Assembly (NCBI RefSeq): GCF_963678635.1 | Contig: NC_087067.1 | Location: 26,297,547-26,361,546 of the forward strand | Source of the DNA: Symsagittifera roscoffensis | Taxonomy: Eukaryota > Xenacoelomorpha > Acoela > Convolutidae | Reading direction: 5' to 3' | Length of the DNA: 64,000 nucleotides | Part shown: positions 11,901 to 24,922 of the stretch, piece by piece | Layout of the letters: every line of letters starts with the position of its first letter | Position numbering within the stretch: position 1 is the first letter of the stretch | Notes under the pieces: generated by a model | Seen by the model: only the letters and a program-made list of their open reading frames with translations | Told to the model about the DNA's origin: nothing | The model's database searches: none | Program-made: the position numbers and the translations under genes

Positions 11901-14900
11901 ACACGAAAAAAAAATCCGAATGTAAAACTCGGAACAATATCGTTTTGTCAGATGAAAAAGCTCAAATTTAACGTATCCTTATCGCATTAATTTGATGACT
12001 TGTACTAAGAGAGGAGAAACGTATTATTAAACTAATATTACTTCAGAAATGTAACGAGTGGTTACAAAAACACCTCAAGAAACTTACCAAAGCTAATCGT
12101 TTTGATAATGAAGAATTGAAAAACATCTGAACAAATAAATATCCCACTAATAATGATGGTTCCATTTAAATCTGAAATCAATGAAAGCTGAAACCCAGTC
12201 ACAAATATAAACAATTTTTACGGTAACTAGAACAAAATTTTCTCTAAATAAAATTCGAGTAAATTTGAGATGGGAATACTGAAATTAATGATAAAGCAAT
12301 TAGAGTTTTCTCTATTCTTTTCGAAAACTGATTTCCTTAATAGGTTTCCTTTCCTTTTTTCAAATGGGCGGAGAAGCAAAAGTCAATTAAGCAGAGTTTC
12401 AAAGAGAGTTTTTATTCCATCAATGAAAAATTTAATTTTCGGTTTGAATAGTTCACAAAATGATGGAACTTGGAGCAAGTTTTCTAAATTTTAAAGTAAA
12501 TTAATGTTTTGAGTTGCTTTGGGAAGTAATAATGTAAAAAGCAGGGATTTAGACAGATTACAGAGGTAATTCGATGTCTGTTATAACTACGGCGCTAGAA
12601 TTACTACGCTATTTAACTTAGATTTGTTTTGAAATCGAAGTTTTTAGTGTTTTTTGTTAAATTGAAGATTTTTTATTTAGTGTTTTTCTTCTGTCTGAAT
12701 AAAAGATTAAAGGGTGTTAGAAATTTTATTTACAAGTCGAAAGACAAAAGAGAAAATTTAAAAACAAGTCTGCTTTAAAAAAAATCAGCCTAATTGCGGA
12801 CGAGTATCTGCAATGTTGATTTTCAGCTGAAAATGTAACAATTCAACAAATTGAGATTAACTGGAAAGCATTTCATCGGTGCAGAAAAAAAGAATCTGTA
12901 ATTTTTTGTCCAAATTAATCACTTATATCGAAAGAAGAATGCTGAAAATGACGAAATTTAATTGGTGGATTATTGGGTTAGTTATTATTAAGTTATAAAT
13001 ATGTCTTCAGCCATGTGTGAAGATGGCGTTATTGCGTATACTTGAGGCGATATGGTCGACGGTAAGTTACAAAAGAAACGGTGCGTGAAATTAAAGGATC
13101 GTAACATTTCAAATCGAAGACCTCGCTATATATAACAGCTATAAATTAATCATAACTACTGGTAATGAAAGAAATTCTACTCACAGTAACCCCGGAGAGG
13201 TCAAGCTCAGAAAAGTATTTCAAAAAAAGGATTGCCGTTTTTATAGCCATGGGACAATACGTAACGCACCCAAATTTAGACGGATCGGAAGAACTAATGA
13301 TTTTCTCTCGTTTGCTGTTTTCTATGCAACACTATATTACTTTTGCCGGGCTGAAAAACTTGAATGGAGCAGAATAAAACCTGTACCGCACATTTTATAG
13401 GATCAGATAATTAAAACTGTTTTTATGCTAATCGATACAAAATTCTAAAGAGAGATTTTTGAGGTAGACGAGCTTTATTCTATTCGGTAAACCACAGTCG
13501 TAAAATTTTCATTTATTTTGCTATTCTACAGTGCCAATTGCGGTGCAAAGTTCGAAAACAATCATTGAAAAAATTAATGAAAACAAAAGAAAATGCCGAA
13601 TTTCATTGGTTAATACAACCATCAATTAATTTTTTGGTACAACTCCCAAACGTTTTGTCGTTCATTTCATACGTTTATATAAGCGCATAAATTTTTAGGC
13701 CCATGTGAACAATCTCCCCCTGAATAGACCAAGTGAACAACCTCCCCCCTAAAACTAAATGACAAATTCATGCAGTAAGGTCTAGATGTACTATGCTCAA
13801 ATCTGATTGGCTGAAAAATATTACTTTTAACCAAACGAACGATCTCCTTTCTAATTGTTCCGACTTTCGATACGAAAGTAACGGAAAGTTTGTGCTCGGG
13901 GTGGGTTTTTTTTTCTTCAGACAAATTTCGACTTTTTAACTAGCCATTTTTGACGGAATTTTTTTTATATCATTCGAAAGATATTGTTGTCTTGAGCTTG
14001 AATTTGAAAAGATATTTCACCTGTGATCATTTTTCGTAAAGTTATGGGGGTTTAAAGATTGCCATTTTGGGACAATTAACGCGCGATATATTTTGCGCTA
14101 TTAACGCGTAAGCGAGATTTAATCCGTCTTAGAAATCGTTCCAAATTGGTTCAAGAAATCTTTTATGCCATAATTGATTTGTTAATAGGAGCAAACTTTA
14201 TCACTTAGTACTTATTATGACGTGTGGGGGAATGATTTTTTCAAAAAAAAATTCAAATTTTAGAAAAAAAATCATTTTTTTTATTGCATTTCATTTTTTA
14301 TTGTTATTACTGCTCCATAAAACTTAAAAGGCAGTCGGAACATTCAGGTCTTCGCCCTGATACGAGCAGTCTTGTTTGATTTAGCGAGAGATTGTTTACT
14401 TGGTCCAAAATTTATCTTTTTGGATTTTCATATTTTGTGTGAATTATGTAGAATTTTTATTGTAAAGCAAAGTATGACTTTTGTACAAATATAATTTTTT
14501 CCATTAACTATTAAATCGAAAATTTTTTTAGTTTTTCTAGATAATTTTTCATCAATGCATGTTTGCCTTCAATCACAGTAACCTTGATTCTTAAGTAACC
14601 AGAGGTCACAACGACATTTAAACTTTCGAAACAAAACTGCATCATGTGATAACAGATTTTTTTTGAAGAAAAGACACCTGGTCTACGTTTTATACAAAAA
14701 AAAACATTTAGTTTTAACATGAAAAAGGTTCGCTCGAGTACGTAACCGTTGCTCCGTTTTTTTTTTGAAATTGCATGTTAAATAAAATTAATTGTTTTCT
14801 AATCAGTGCTTGTCATAAAATTTAGTTTTCAACGTATGGCCATCGTATGGTAAGCATATATTCATGAACAAATTGAATTGAAAAAGTGGCTAGTTTTTTT

Positions 14901-17330
14901 GGTGCAATGAGGTCAACCTGGGTTGCTTATAATTTTTTTGATTGAGGTGCAACTATGTTGACTTCAGTTGTTCTATTGCAAAGTTTTTTTGATGTACTGC
15001 CTATTTCAAACTGCACAAAAGTTTTCTGTGAGCCATGTAATCGTGGATTAGAGTTAATTGTCATACTCATTAGAAAATTTTTCTCAATTGTCAGTAAAAA
15101 CTAATTTCATTAAATTTCAACAAACATGTCATTTGAGCATGAAAACATTGTAATAACTATTTTTGACCAAATTGTTTAAGAGCTAGCTCCCAAACACGCT
15201 TTGAAATCTGGCAATGAATTTTGTGTAACTGCTGGCTTTCAGAGTTACTAACTGCATGAATGAAGTTTAAAAAATGAAATGTAACATTGAAACTGAGCTA
15301 GAATTCCGTTTAGCTACACTTCTCGCCCGTTATATTCGCTCAAACTTTTCTAAAATGAACTAAAATGAACACTTTTCAAACCAGTTTTCTCGACACAAGG
15401 AGAAAAAATTTTTGAGTTTTTTTAAATTTTTTGTACTCATGACTGAAAAACTTTAATATGATACATCACTCGACCCTTTCTGATGATTTTTTCGGTACCT
15501 ACTTTTGCATGGAAAACAACGAAAAATATTAACTAGATTGCAAAATTCCATCCCAAACTCAAAGTCTGGAACAATAATTGTAATAGTTTCATCCGAATTG
15601 CAGTAATCAGCATTTACCAATAAAACTATTGGTTGATGGTAGCTTCTCTCTTAGTTCGCGTTGGCACATTTATTAAGTTAAATTTAAAATTTGGGCTCAT
15701 TTTATAGGTTACTACATGATATTCTCTCAAAAAGTTTTTCGCATAACAGTTTTATAGTATATATTGGCGCTGATAATTTTTTCTCTCTTAGAAATCTTTT
15801 TCATAGAAAAAGTGAGCTTTTAACCAATGTTTTATTAAAAATTTTCAGGTATTGAGTCGTGCTGGTAACAAAACCTTGCACGTGGAAACAAAATGTTTGA
15901 GATATTTGTTAGACGCTATTTCTCCTCATTCAACCAACTGCTATTAGAATTTTTTATCGCCATTGAAAATAGCAACCACGTTTTACCCTAAATCTTTGGT
16001 GATGGCTACATTGGCGCTTCACGAAATTTGCGTTTCACATCAAAGGTTATTGTGTGCGTTTCTGAAGTATAAACCCCCCATCCTATATTACCTTTTTAGT
16101 TCTATATTTTCTGAAGTTTCATGTTTCAACAGATAAAAATTAATTATCTAAAATTAATAATGTTTCAACAGTTGAATAAAGAAGTAGCATAAAAGGCCAT
16201 AATTGGTGTTTCACTCAAATTTCAAACTAAATTTCAAACAGATTCCGGCTTGTTTTGATTTATATTCAACTTCAAAGAGATGCTAATAGGATTGAGACCT
16301 CAACGTATGTCGGATGAAAAAATGTCATTTTGGAAAAACACGAAATTGAAAAAATTTTCAAAAAAAACACGAAACAGTGAAATTGTTGGCGAATTACTTC
16401 TTTATTGGTAATATGAACAATACAACAAGAAAAACCATTTAGAATTTAAATTTAAAAAAGAACAAAATATGTAAAATTTCAAATGAGCTTTGAAAAACTC
16501 GTGATGTAAAGATAATGGTTTTGTTTCAAGTCATAAAATAAAAAAATTGGCTGAAATTTTCCCCTTCTGTTTCCGGACTTTCATTAAAAACAGTTTCCTT
16601 TCACGGAGAGCAGCTTTGATTATCGGAGCATTGCGGCAAACTAAGAGGGTGCTAATATGAAAATAATATTAACCAATTCCACCGAGAGTGGAAAATGATC
16701 TAAGGAGAAGATGGCATATCGGCTTTCGAATAAACAGTTTAATTGGAAATTGAGAAGTAGTTTTGGAAATTTTCGGGGTTCATTAAGTTTTTAATTCACC
16801 CCAGAGCTCTTCAAATAACTTTCTGATACGGATACTATATATGCTCAAGAAGCAATCCAATCCCACACGGTATACAGAAAAAAATTATTACTTTTTCTGC
16901 GAAAAACAGTCTGCAAAAATTGCACTATGTTGGGAAAAAGAAAAAAGTAATGGAATGGGTTGATGAAAAGATGCATGCTCAATCAATGAAACAAATCACA
17001 GCGCCTTTCTATCTTTGTTTATTCTTTGTTTAGTTTCGATTTGATTAAAAGGACATTGTGAGGATTAAAAATATTGATCTGAAGATTTTTGGCGTCTTAT
17101 AGTTTAAGATGTAGTGTAATTTCGTAGATGACAAAAATTTTGATTAAACTGGTTCTTAACAAAAGAGTATTGGTGGGACTTATTATTACGTACATCAGAT
17201 TAACAAACAAATCGACTCCCGAATTCCGTTTTGATTTAATCGCTAAATATAGAGGAGGCTCCCAAGTGCTAGGAGGGATTGGAGCAAATAATGATAATCT
17301 CACTTTAAGAATTAAAATTTCTTTGTGACT
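11901..17330. other. Long non-coding stretch
   Basis: About 5.4 kb of AT-rich sequence without a recognisable gene. The only item I can pair elsewhere is a segment at about 13857-13912 (CCGACTTTC then TAACGGAA then TTGTGCTCGG), which recurs at 26273-26313 and is probably a dispersed repeat. Confidence 0.45.
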
Positions 17331-17339
17331 AGGACAGGG

Positions 17340-17640
17340 AGTATTAAAAGGAGGAGGTCGAAGGGACTGAAAAAATCAATCCTCTAGGCCTACCATCTCT
17401 GCTAACAGTTCACCAAACTGATCCAATTTTGAATGACCAGCCCCTATTTTTGAAGACGCGGAGCCAGTGGAGGCTGCATTGCGGGCTACGGTCAAATGCT
17501 GGAATCCGCGCTCCCCTCTCAAAATGGATAGGCCAAAATAGTAGAAAGGGGGGACCCTTTGGATCGACAGAGGGTCGTTAATGTGACGAGGAAACAACGT
17601 AAAAGTTTCAATAAGCAGCAACCGCCGCGCGGGGAAGGGG
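17340..17640 (-). mobile_element. Degenerate hAT-like MITE copy, inverted
   Basis: Read on the minus strand, about 17480-17600 matches the family at 11604 and 53835. It has CCCTTTCTACTATTTTGG, a TATCCATTTTGAG segment and GGGGAGCGCG. The ends are degraded, so the borders are approximate. Confidence 0.4.
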
Positions 17641-18810
17641 GTGAATGGTGTAGTTTTTTTAATTAAAGTAGTTCAAAACATTTTTTCACTTGCAGAAAAG
17701 GCCATTTTTGTCAAAAATCGAGAGACCGAAGGAAAATTTCAACAGCGGCCATTTCAAACCCATTCCTTTTTTGTACATGTAGGTGGGAAAATTGGAGCTT
17801 CAAAAACAGTGGAAATACCAACAAACAATGGAAACAAAATAAAAGTATAATTTTTTAAAAATTGTTTGCAATGAAATGTAAAGCTAGACTGGTGAATGAC
17901 TTCAATTAACAAGAAATCAGTGGACGCGGGGAGAATGGAAGCCTGCGGAATTGGTCAAGTTGCGATGTTTGAATTAACTATTAATAAGGTTGAATGATTT
18001 ATTCGCGAGCAGCATTGACAATGATTTATCGCAGACGTCAATTTTTCCGTAGTCCCCAGTCTGGAAAAAGCCAAATACGAAGCCAATAATAACACCAATA
18101 GAAAAAAAAGTTTTCATAAAAAAGTTTTTATAGCTAATTGTAGTCCCCACCTAATTATTTCCCTACAAAAACCCTACTGTAGGTAAAAGTCATAAAACAC
18201 GAGCTTCTAATAACAGTGAGGCTAGGGATGAGGTGGGGGCTTTGATGGTAGAGTTCCAGTTTTTTATCTCGATTTTTTGATGGCATATTTTTTTCCAATT
18301 TTGCCAAGATTCAGCACAAAAGTGTGAAAATACAATAGGGCCAAAAACAAAAAACATAAAGAAATGTTTGAAGCAATAAGTTTCGTATTGACCGAAAAAA
18401 AAACTCGAAGCTGAAAACGCTCAGTCAATTGCAAGAAAGACAGAAATCGGTAATTGCTGCTGGCATCCAAAAAAAACTGTTGAAACCCCTTACTTACACC
18501 CGATGTGATGAACTACTATATTTTGCAATCATTGTTGCCTACAAGAGCATGGACTTCTAATTTGAAATGGTCTTAGAGATAAAATTGACAGACTAAGCAT
18601 ATATTTGTGACAATTTTTTTTCAGCTTGACAATTATACTAAGAAGATAAAACTCAGAATCAAGCCATAAAACTTATTATAAAAAAATTCAACGCCAATTG
18701 ACAGAAAATAAGGGTGTCCCACTCTTCAAACCCACGATATTTAACCCCATATGTTTACACCCCCTATATTATAACCCCAAAACATTTTAACTCCCTTTTA
18801 ATACGATAGT
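17641..18810. other. Non-coding, nothing recognised
   Basis: AT-rich, with a C-rich patch (TTTAACCCCATATG, ACACCCCC) just before the MULE fragment. No gene is visible. Confidence 0.45.
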
Positions 18811-19345
18811 TTGTTTCTGCTGGATTTTGAGCAGGCCGCTACTCAAGCGTTTCAGAAAAATTTTCCCGAATCCAAGCTGTCGGGATGTTTCTTCCATCTT
18901 TCACAAAGTTTTATGAGAAAAACCGCGGAGCTCGGATTGAAAAAAGATTGCGAAACAAACCTTGAGTTCGCTTTAGCACTCAAAATGTTACCCGCACTGG
19001 CTTTTGAAAAAGAAGAAGAAATAGGAAATTCAAACGATAAAATAGTGGAGGAAATTCAAATAGTTTGCGATAGCACCATAAAAGAGTCGGAAAAAATAGC
19101 AAAAGTTGACAAGCTTTGCCTTTTTTGGATCTAAGTACATAAAAAGTCTCGTCCCGAATCGAGAAGTCCTATTCCCCCCTTCATTATGGAATCAAAGGGA
19201 TGCGGCATCATCGGGTTTGGCCAGAACAACAAATGCTGTAGAGGGCTGGCATTGCGGCATACAGTCATACTTCAGTGGATCGCATCCCAGTATATGGAAA
19301 GTGATTGCAAACTTGCAAAAAGACGTTTATGCATGTTTACGATGA
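18811..19345 (+). pseudogene. MULE-type transposase fragment, frameshifted
   Basis: Two consecutive frames give about 180 residues of a Mutator-like (MULE) transposase core, an enzyme that cuts and joins DNA transposons with a DDE-type active site. The first frame (18811-19134) starts L-L-D-F-E-Q-A, the catalytic-acid segment of the family. It continues with G-C-F-F-H, the conserved C-x2-H. The second frame (19106-19345) carries N-A-V-E-G-W-H followed by a H-P-S-I-W segment, typical of the core's C-terminal part. The frames meet at a T6 run near 19119-19124, so a single-base indel breaks the gene. There is no ATG at the start, no N-terminal DNA-binding domain, and the length is well below a full transposase. 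I find no terminal inverted repeats. It is most likely a dead fragment. Confidence 0.72.
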
Positions 19346-20265
19346 AAAAACGGATTTGCATTTCTTTCGCGCTATGGCGAACTTGAGTTAAATATTTGCT
19401 CTTTTGTTCTTTGTATTTATTTTCAACTTAAAACTTTGTTCGTCAACTTTTTTGAGAAAAGACGTCTCCTTGCAGCCTCCCAGAGAAGTAAAAAAACGCA
19501 TTGACTTGGTTCGCATTTGAAACACGCTGTCTCTAGCAATTTAATCCTGGAACAATCACTCTTTTGGATGGGACGCTAGGTTGGGTTTAGGGGCTGGCAA
19601 ACCCTTTGAACATTGCGTTGTATGACGACAACTCAAAAAAAAGTTGACAAAGTTTAGATGGCTCGAAAAAATAGATAAATTTTACTTAAAATGATCGGTA
19701 TTTCAATTCAAAATTCTCCGCCTAGATCAACAAGGGGGTTACAAAACACGGCGTGATAAGCTTGGGAGCCAAAATAAGAGGGGCATAAGGTGACTGGCAA
19801 TTCAAACGACTGCTTTTTGGACAACAACCTTTTTTGGTTGGTTTTTAGGACGACACTACTTGTAAAACTCTCTGAGAAATATAACTCGTCTAAATTGAAC
19901 AAATCAATAAACCTTATAACTCTCATTTGTCACCTTAGTGTCTTGTCGTCTAAGTTACCTTGACTCTTAGTTTACATCCAACTAATAATAAAACTCCAAT
20001 AGACCTCATATACTATAGAGTACATCCGAGATAGAGTTAATCTTTAGATGGACAATTTTACCGAAAGTGCAAACGGCTACCCGCTTTGACGTCCATCAAA
20101 GAAAAATGGAGATCCTATAGAAAAAAATGCCTATCCTAAAAAAAAATTTGAATAAAATTGTGTAATAAGCCTTTTTCCAATCGAAGTTTTTCTTTCAAAA
20201 ATTATCTTAAATTCGTTTAAAACTCAAACAATACATGCAATTTTGGTTACATGAGAGCAACATTG
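19346..20265. other. Non-coding, nothing recognised
   Basis: No domain, repeat or RNA signature is visible. Confidence 0.45.
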
Positions 20266-21075
20266 ACATCAAAAAAATGTTCATCATACAATTTCATATA
20301 TAAAAATTGCTTTTAATACGTTTTCCATAGATAAAACTACAATTTTGAGTTAATTTTCTAAAATCTTTTCTGATTGCAAACTCGCTTATATGCTCAAATT
20401 TTAAAATAAATTAATGTATAATTTGATATTTTGCGTCTCTAACGTGGTCCAGATTGAGTTTTCACACAAAAAACCACAAAAATCCCGAGCGCATGTTTTT
20501 GTAAAACAAAATTATGATATTTATTTTCCATATGCTAAGCTATACCTAAATTTGTAACAGGTATCTTTTCTCAACCAATAAATACTTCAAAGTAAAAACT
20601 TTCCAGATATAATTGAGAAAATATATTTTAAAAAAATAATTCTGAGTGAAAATGATAACAATAAAATTTAAAAAAAGGCTAATACCGTCACATGCAGTTT
20701 ATCTGCATGGTAACCGCCAATTATACTCTGGTTGTTTTAAGAGATAAAAAATCTGGGATTTTCTGTTTTGGATAAAACACGAAACTCTACATCAAATTTA
20801 ATTGTCGTTTTTATTTATGACAAAAAGGCTTAGCATACAATTTCATAAAGTATGGAAAAAGTGCTGATCATATAATTTCATAGTAGAAAAAATTGCTTTT
20901 CCTATTTTTACACAATCTTTTTGATAAACACTATGGCAAAAAAAAACTTTTTAAATCATTTCCAGAGTGCGGCAAAAATGCTAATTATGAAGTTCATAGC
21001 ATGGAAAAAAAATGATCTTACAAGTTTTTGTCATAGTTTAGATAATAAGCATATTTTGTCAACCTGGAAAGTTTT
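20266..21075. mobile_element. Old copies of the CCCGGGTTGACC MITE family
   Basis: Degenerate units such as CATACAATTTCATATATAAA (20286 on), a TTTTGCGTCTCTAACGTGG segment (20430-20455) and a right end close to GTCAACCTGG (about 21058-21067) match the family seen intact at 30523-30904 and 35508. At least two decayed copies appear to overlap here. Confidence 0.4.
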
Positions 21076-21142
21076 TACAGGAGACTGAGGACGATAACTA
21101 ACGAGTGATAAACAATTTAGCTCCACTGTAATTGGCATTGGA
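21064..21142. repeat. Direct repeat A1, about 80 bp
   Basis: Contains TTACAGGAGACTGAGGACGA and CTGTAATTGGCATTGGA. Recurs at about 21684-21762, 620 bp away in the same orientation. Each copy follows the right end of a decayed GGTTGAC MITE, so the whole unit was probably duplicated. Confidence 0.6.
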
Positions 21143-21373
21143 AAAACTGCTTCTTTTAAAAGTTTTATAAGCAATGAAAAAAAAATATTTCATAAACATT
21201 TCATACTATGGAACAAATGATTATTTTGATTTTCTCTGACATTTTAAGAATAAATTTTAGCAAAAAACAGTCCGAAGGCTACGAATTTAGTATAAGACCA
21301 GATTCTCTACCACTGAAAAAGCATCATATCTTGCTCCTTGGTGCTCGATAAAACTATGCAAACTATGCCTGCT

Positions 21374-21545
21374 CAGGCTCAAGTAATGATTATAATAGAT
21401 TATTAGGTTGATTTTTGACAGTTATAGTTGATAATGATTACCTTAGTTATACGCTTAAAATTTTATAATCAATTACAATTGCGATATTTTCCGAGATAGT
21501 ATAAGCTCTTATAAACCAACATAATTAAGAGATTATAGTTCATAG
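21374..21545. mobile_element. Partial CCCGCATCC-family MITE
   Basis: A decayed left end (CCTGCTCAGGCTCAAGTAAT) leads into GATTATAATAGATTAT-type units. The 130 bp upstream (AAAAGCATCATATCTTGCTC) matches the flank of the copy at 23084, so element and flank were duplicated together. Confidence 0.5.
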
Positions 21546-21683
21546 AGTAAAACAATGTAAAATGGAAAAAATGATTATTTCGCTATTTTCATACAACGTT
21601 TTTGGTCAATCAAAATGTATGAAATGGTATGATAAGCATTTTTTTCATAGTTTGTTATTGTATGATAAGCACTTTTTGTCGAT

Positions 21684-21762
21684 CCTGGAAGTTCTTACAG
21701 GAGACTGAGGACGATATGTAATGAGTGATAGACAATCTTGCTCTACTGTAATTGGCATTGGA
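21684..21762. repeat. Direct repeat A2, about 80 bp
   Basis: Second copy of the block at 21064-21142. Confidence 0.6.
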
Positions 21763-22318
21763 CAAAACCTAGATGAGAGTTGCCTAGCTTGGGTTGTGGC
21801 CCACGAAACAACTATATTCTGACGAGAGTGAATTGTTATAGTTAGCGATATAGCCGAAGTGTGGAAACGGCGGATGTAGCGGCGTAGTGAATAAACGTTC
21901 GGAAAGACTTCAGTGGAACAGATGACCAATCTAGTAGTTCAACGGATAGGGAAGTGCGGGCGTTTCTGAAGAGGAATCTTAATAATTTTTGTTCATGTAA
22001 GGGCCTTGTAATTTTCATTTGTCCGCATCTGATTGAAGACGTTAATTACATATAGAACCCCAAGTTTTGCTGGTCTAACTATAAAGGAAGAGAAAAGCCG
22101 AAAAAAAAACAAAGAGGCCGAAAAAATTCCATAAACCCATCGATAAAATTTGACCAGTAACTTTAGAGCTTGTGAATACTCTTAGTGCCAGTGACCCCCT
22201 AGCTATATGCGGTATTAGGGAAATGAGTTGTGAAGACGGATGTGGAGATGGCGCCTCCGGTAGAGATGGATGAAGAGGCAGATGCTATCAACATATCAGA
22301 AATAATTCAGGAGTGATG

Positions 22319-22412
22319 CCCGTACTGACAAGTGATGGATTTCAATCGATTTAATACCAAAGAAGTAGCAAACATCTAAAAAAATGATTTTAATCAATTC
22401 AAAATTGGTTTT
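22319..22412. mobile_element. Partial CCCGCACTG-family MITE
   Basis: The left end CCCGTACTGACAAGTGATGG is followed by ATTTCAATCGATTT and other AATTGATT units like those of the intact element at 10234-11390. No right end is found. Confidence 0.5.
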
Positions 22413-22569
22413 TTGATTCTAGAACGTGGTTCAAAAAATCAAAATCAATCGTTTATAAATCAAATTAAGTTTTTTTTTTTTTCAATTTATTTTGGTATAT
22501 TTTACATACAAATATTAGTAACAACTGAATCAACGAGGAGGCGCAAAGGGAAAAGCAACTTGGTCGGGA

Positions 22570-22905
22570 ATGACAACCTGGGGAACAGGAAAAATTAACC
22601 AGTTTAGCGAGTTCTATGCCGTCCGATGGTACCCTTGTTATCTCGAAGGTATGATACGCGAAAAAAAACTGTTTAAGTATCAATTCCAAAAGCTGAGACA
22701 AAAGCAGACAGAGCAGCCAAATTTGATTGCACTGAGGGAAACAGAGAAAAACTATACGAAGGCGCGAGAAAGTATGGTTTATGAGAAAACTAATACTGTC
22801 GAAGACAAGCCAACTTTTGATCTTCCTAATTTAAAAAAAATCTGTTTTTCCGGAAAAAACTCACCAATTGAAACTTTACTTGCTCGTAGCGCATCAAAAG
22901 CCTGA
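22570..22905 (+). CDS. Unrecognised small ORF, doubtful
   Basis: This open frame would encode 111 residues, lysine- and glutamine-rich in the middle, with a slightly higher GC content than its flanks. I recognise no domain, and no splice-site pairing extends it. It lies between MITE remnants and could be a fragment of an old transposon gene. It may also be chance. Confidence 0.15.
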   Translation: MTTWGTGKINQFSEFYAVRWYPCYLEGMIREKKLFKYQFQKLRQKQTEQPNLIALRETEKNYTKARESMVYEKTNTVEDKPTFDLPNLKKICFSGKNSPIETLLARSASKA

Positions 22906-23083
22906 CTGCAGTTGTCTAGACGAACCAAAAGAAAAACGAAAAGATAAGTTTTAGCAAAAAAATATGCCAAGGCTAGGATTTCTTTATGGGACCAGATTTT
23001 CCGCAAATGAAAAGCATCATATCTTGCTCCTCGGTACTCAATAAAATGCGGCAGTTTATCTGTTGCTGACCAAACACTACATA

Positions 23084-23219
23084 CCCGCATCCAAGATTAG
23101 GCTTAAGTAATTGATTATGGCGGAATTTTGTTGATTTCTGACAATTATAATTGATTATAATTACAAAAAAATTATGTGTTTAAAAGATTTATAATCAATA
23201 ATAATCGCAAATTTTTTCA

Positions 23220-23263
<44 letters not shown>

Positions 23264-23690
23264 CATATAAAACAACATAGTTGTTTGATTTCAGTTCAGA
23301 GAAAAAAACGTTCAAATCGATTATAATTGTTTATAATATCATGTTTTGCCCAAAAATTGTCACATCTTAACCAAACCGCTAAACAATGTACTGATCATAG
23401 AGCAACTTTATCATGTGTACTGATCATAATGTACTGATCATAAAGCAATAAAAGAAATGCAAATTAGTCAAGAGAAAATGGGCAACTAAAATATATCATA
23501 AAATTTTATAATCGATTAAACTGGATTTTATGTGCATAACAAACAAATTTGAATTTGGAATAAATAAAATCGAGTAAATATTTTAAAATGTTTTCAAGCG
23601 ATCATAAAAACTTTTTTCATAGAAAATGATTATAATCAAGTATTGTTTGATTATAATATACAATTTTTTTCAAAATTCAGCAAATTAGAA
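23084..23690. mobile_element. CCCGCATCC-family MITE, right end missing
   Basis: The left end CCCGCATCCAAGATTAGG with TA just outside is followed by AATTATAATTGATTATAAT units, as in the intact copy at 8073-9048. The interior has an AT microsatellite and then diverged units to about 23690. No matching right terminus is seen. Confidence 0.6.
23222..23261. repeat. (AT)20 microsatellite
   Basis: Uninterrupted TA dinucleotide run inside the MITE copy at 23084. Confidence 0.95.
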
Positions 23691-24190
23691 ATTGCGAAAT
23701 ACGAAATAAGAAGTGGAAAAATGTTGTTTATTTTTGCTCTGATTTACAAAGTCATTTGTGACATAATTGTTTAAAAAAATCTAATTAATTCAGTTATTAT
23801 TTGCGGAAGAAGGAGGTACCCCATATGAGGCTCGTTTTGTAGCTTAAGATGGTATAGGAGGTAAAAACAAGATAAGCTATCATAGTGAAAGGCAATAAAT
23901 TTGTGACTAGTTAGAAAAATTTTCTGGAGAATGGTAAAACAGAAGGGGAGCCTGTAGAAACTCTGTAACCCCAGCTCACTTTCATTAACATCATACATTC
24001 ATCATTGCTTAAATCGATTTGTGACTACTAATAAAAAAATTATATTTCGGATAAGAATGGTAGGCTCGGAACTAGCTCGCTGCACTTGTGTTGAATTTGA
24101 AACTTATTAAAGAAACACATTGCCCAGAATCACGCCCTCACAAATAAGAAAAAACCAACGCGAACTATCAGAAGTTATGGGGGAGTATGG

Positions 24191-24250
24191 TTGATCGTTT
24201 GAGAACGATAGGGCGACAATTTGATCGTTTGAGAACGATAGGACGACAAT
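24191..24250. repeat. 30-bp tandem repeat, two copies
   Basis: Two adjacent 30-bp units (24191-24220 and 24221-24250) differ at one base. Each unit contains GATCGTTTGAGAACGAT, itself an interrupted palindrome (ATCGTTtgagAACGAT). CGACAATTCG continues for a few bases beyond. Confidence 0.85.
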
Positions 24251-24544
24251 TCGTGAAATGCGACAATTCGTAACAAGCTAAATTTTGCAACAAGGCATTG
24301 ACAAGTAGAATACGCTTTCTCCGCTTCGCTCCGCTGCGCGGCACGAGAAGAATATTGCGAGTGAATCAGTGTTTCCCGCTCAACCTTATGTTAAAAATTG
24401 TCACCTGTAACGAACTGTCGGCTCACGTTGAAAAACAACCGGGCAGAGAGAGCAAACGGATGATCTTCATTAGAAACTTAGAATAACTTTAACAATGAAA
24501 AACAGTAAAGATCTGTTGTGAGTGTGTAGACGCAGAGTGTATAA

Positions 24545-24835
24545 GCATGCTGACTCGACCGAACGAAAAGTTTGCTCGACCGTTTTCGATGGAAACCAAC
24601 TATGCTCCGACCGACTTGACCCAAATTGGCTATGTTTCGAGCGACTCGACCGAATGAAAATTGTGCTTGATTGTGTTCGAGGGCAGCCAGCTATGTTTCG
24701 ACAGATTTGAACGAAGGAAAAAAAAGTGTTTGACTGTGTTCGATGGAAGCCAAATATGCTTCGACTGACTCGACTCAAATTGGCTATCTTTCGACTGTCT
24801 CGAGAAAAAGGAAATTTTTTCAACTGTGTTCGACG
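24545..24835. repeat. Diverged tandem repeat rich in TTCGAC
   Basis: Units of roughly 80-90 bp repeat about three times. Each includes a CTATGTTTCGAC-like segment, CTCGACC or CTCGACT, and TGTGTTCGATGGAAGCCAA or a close variant. Related TTCGAC motifs recur at 25335-25465 and 27690-27840. The minus-strand open frame over it is a by-product of the periodicity. Confidence 0.6.
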
Positions 24836-24922
24836 CAAATGATACTCAAAAAATAATTCATGATAAAAATTCTGTTAAATGCTTCAATTAGAATTGAATA
24901 TAGGTTTTATCAAAAAAAAACA

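Noticed and set aside
11483-11971. 162-codon + strand frame
   Set aside because: It is made by the (AT)25 repeat reading as Y-I and by a hAT-like MITE, with no domain.
24470-24838. 122-codon minus-strand frame with R/S-rich periodic sequence
   Set aside because: It follows the period of the TTCGAC repeat. The apparent protein repeats are a by-product.
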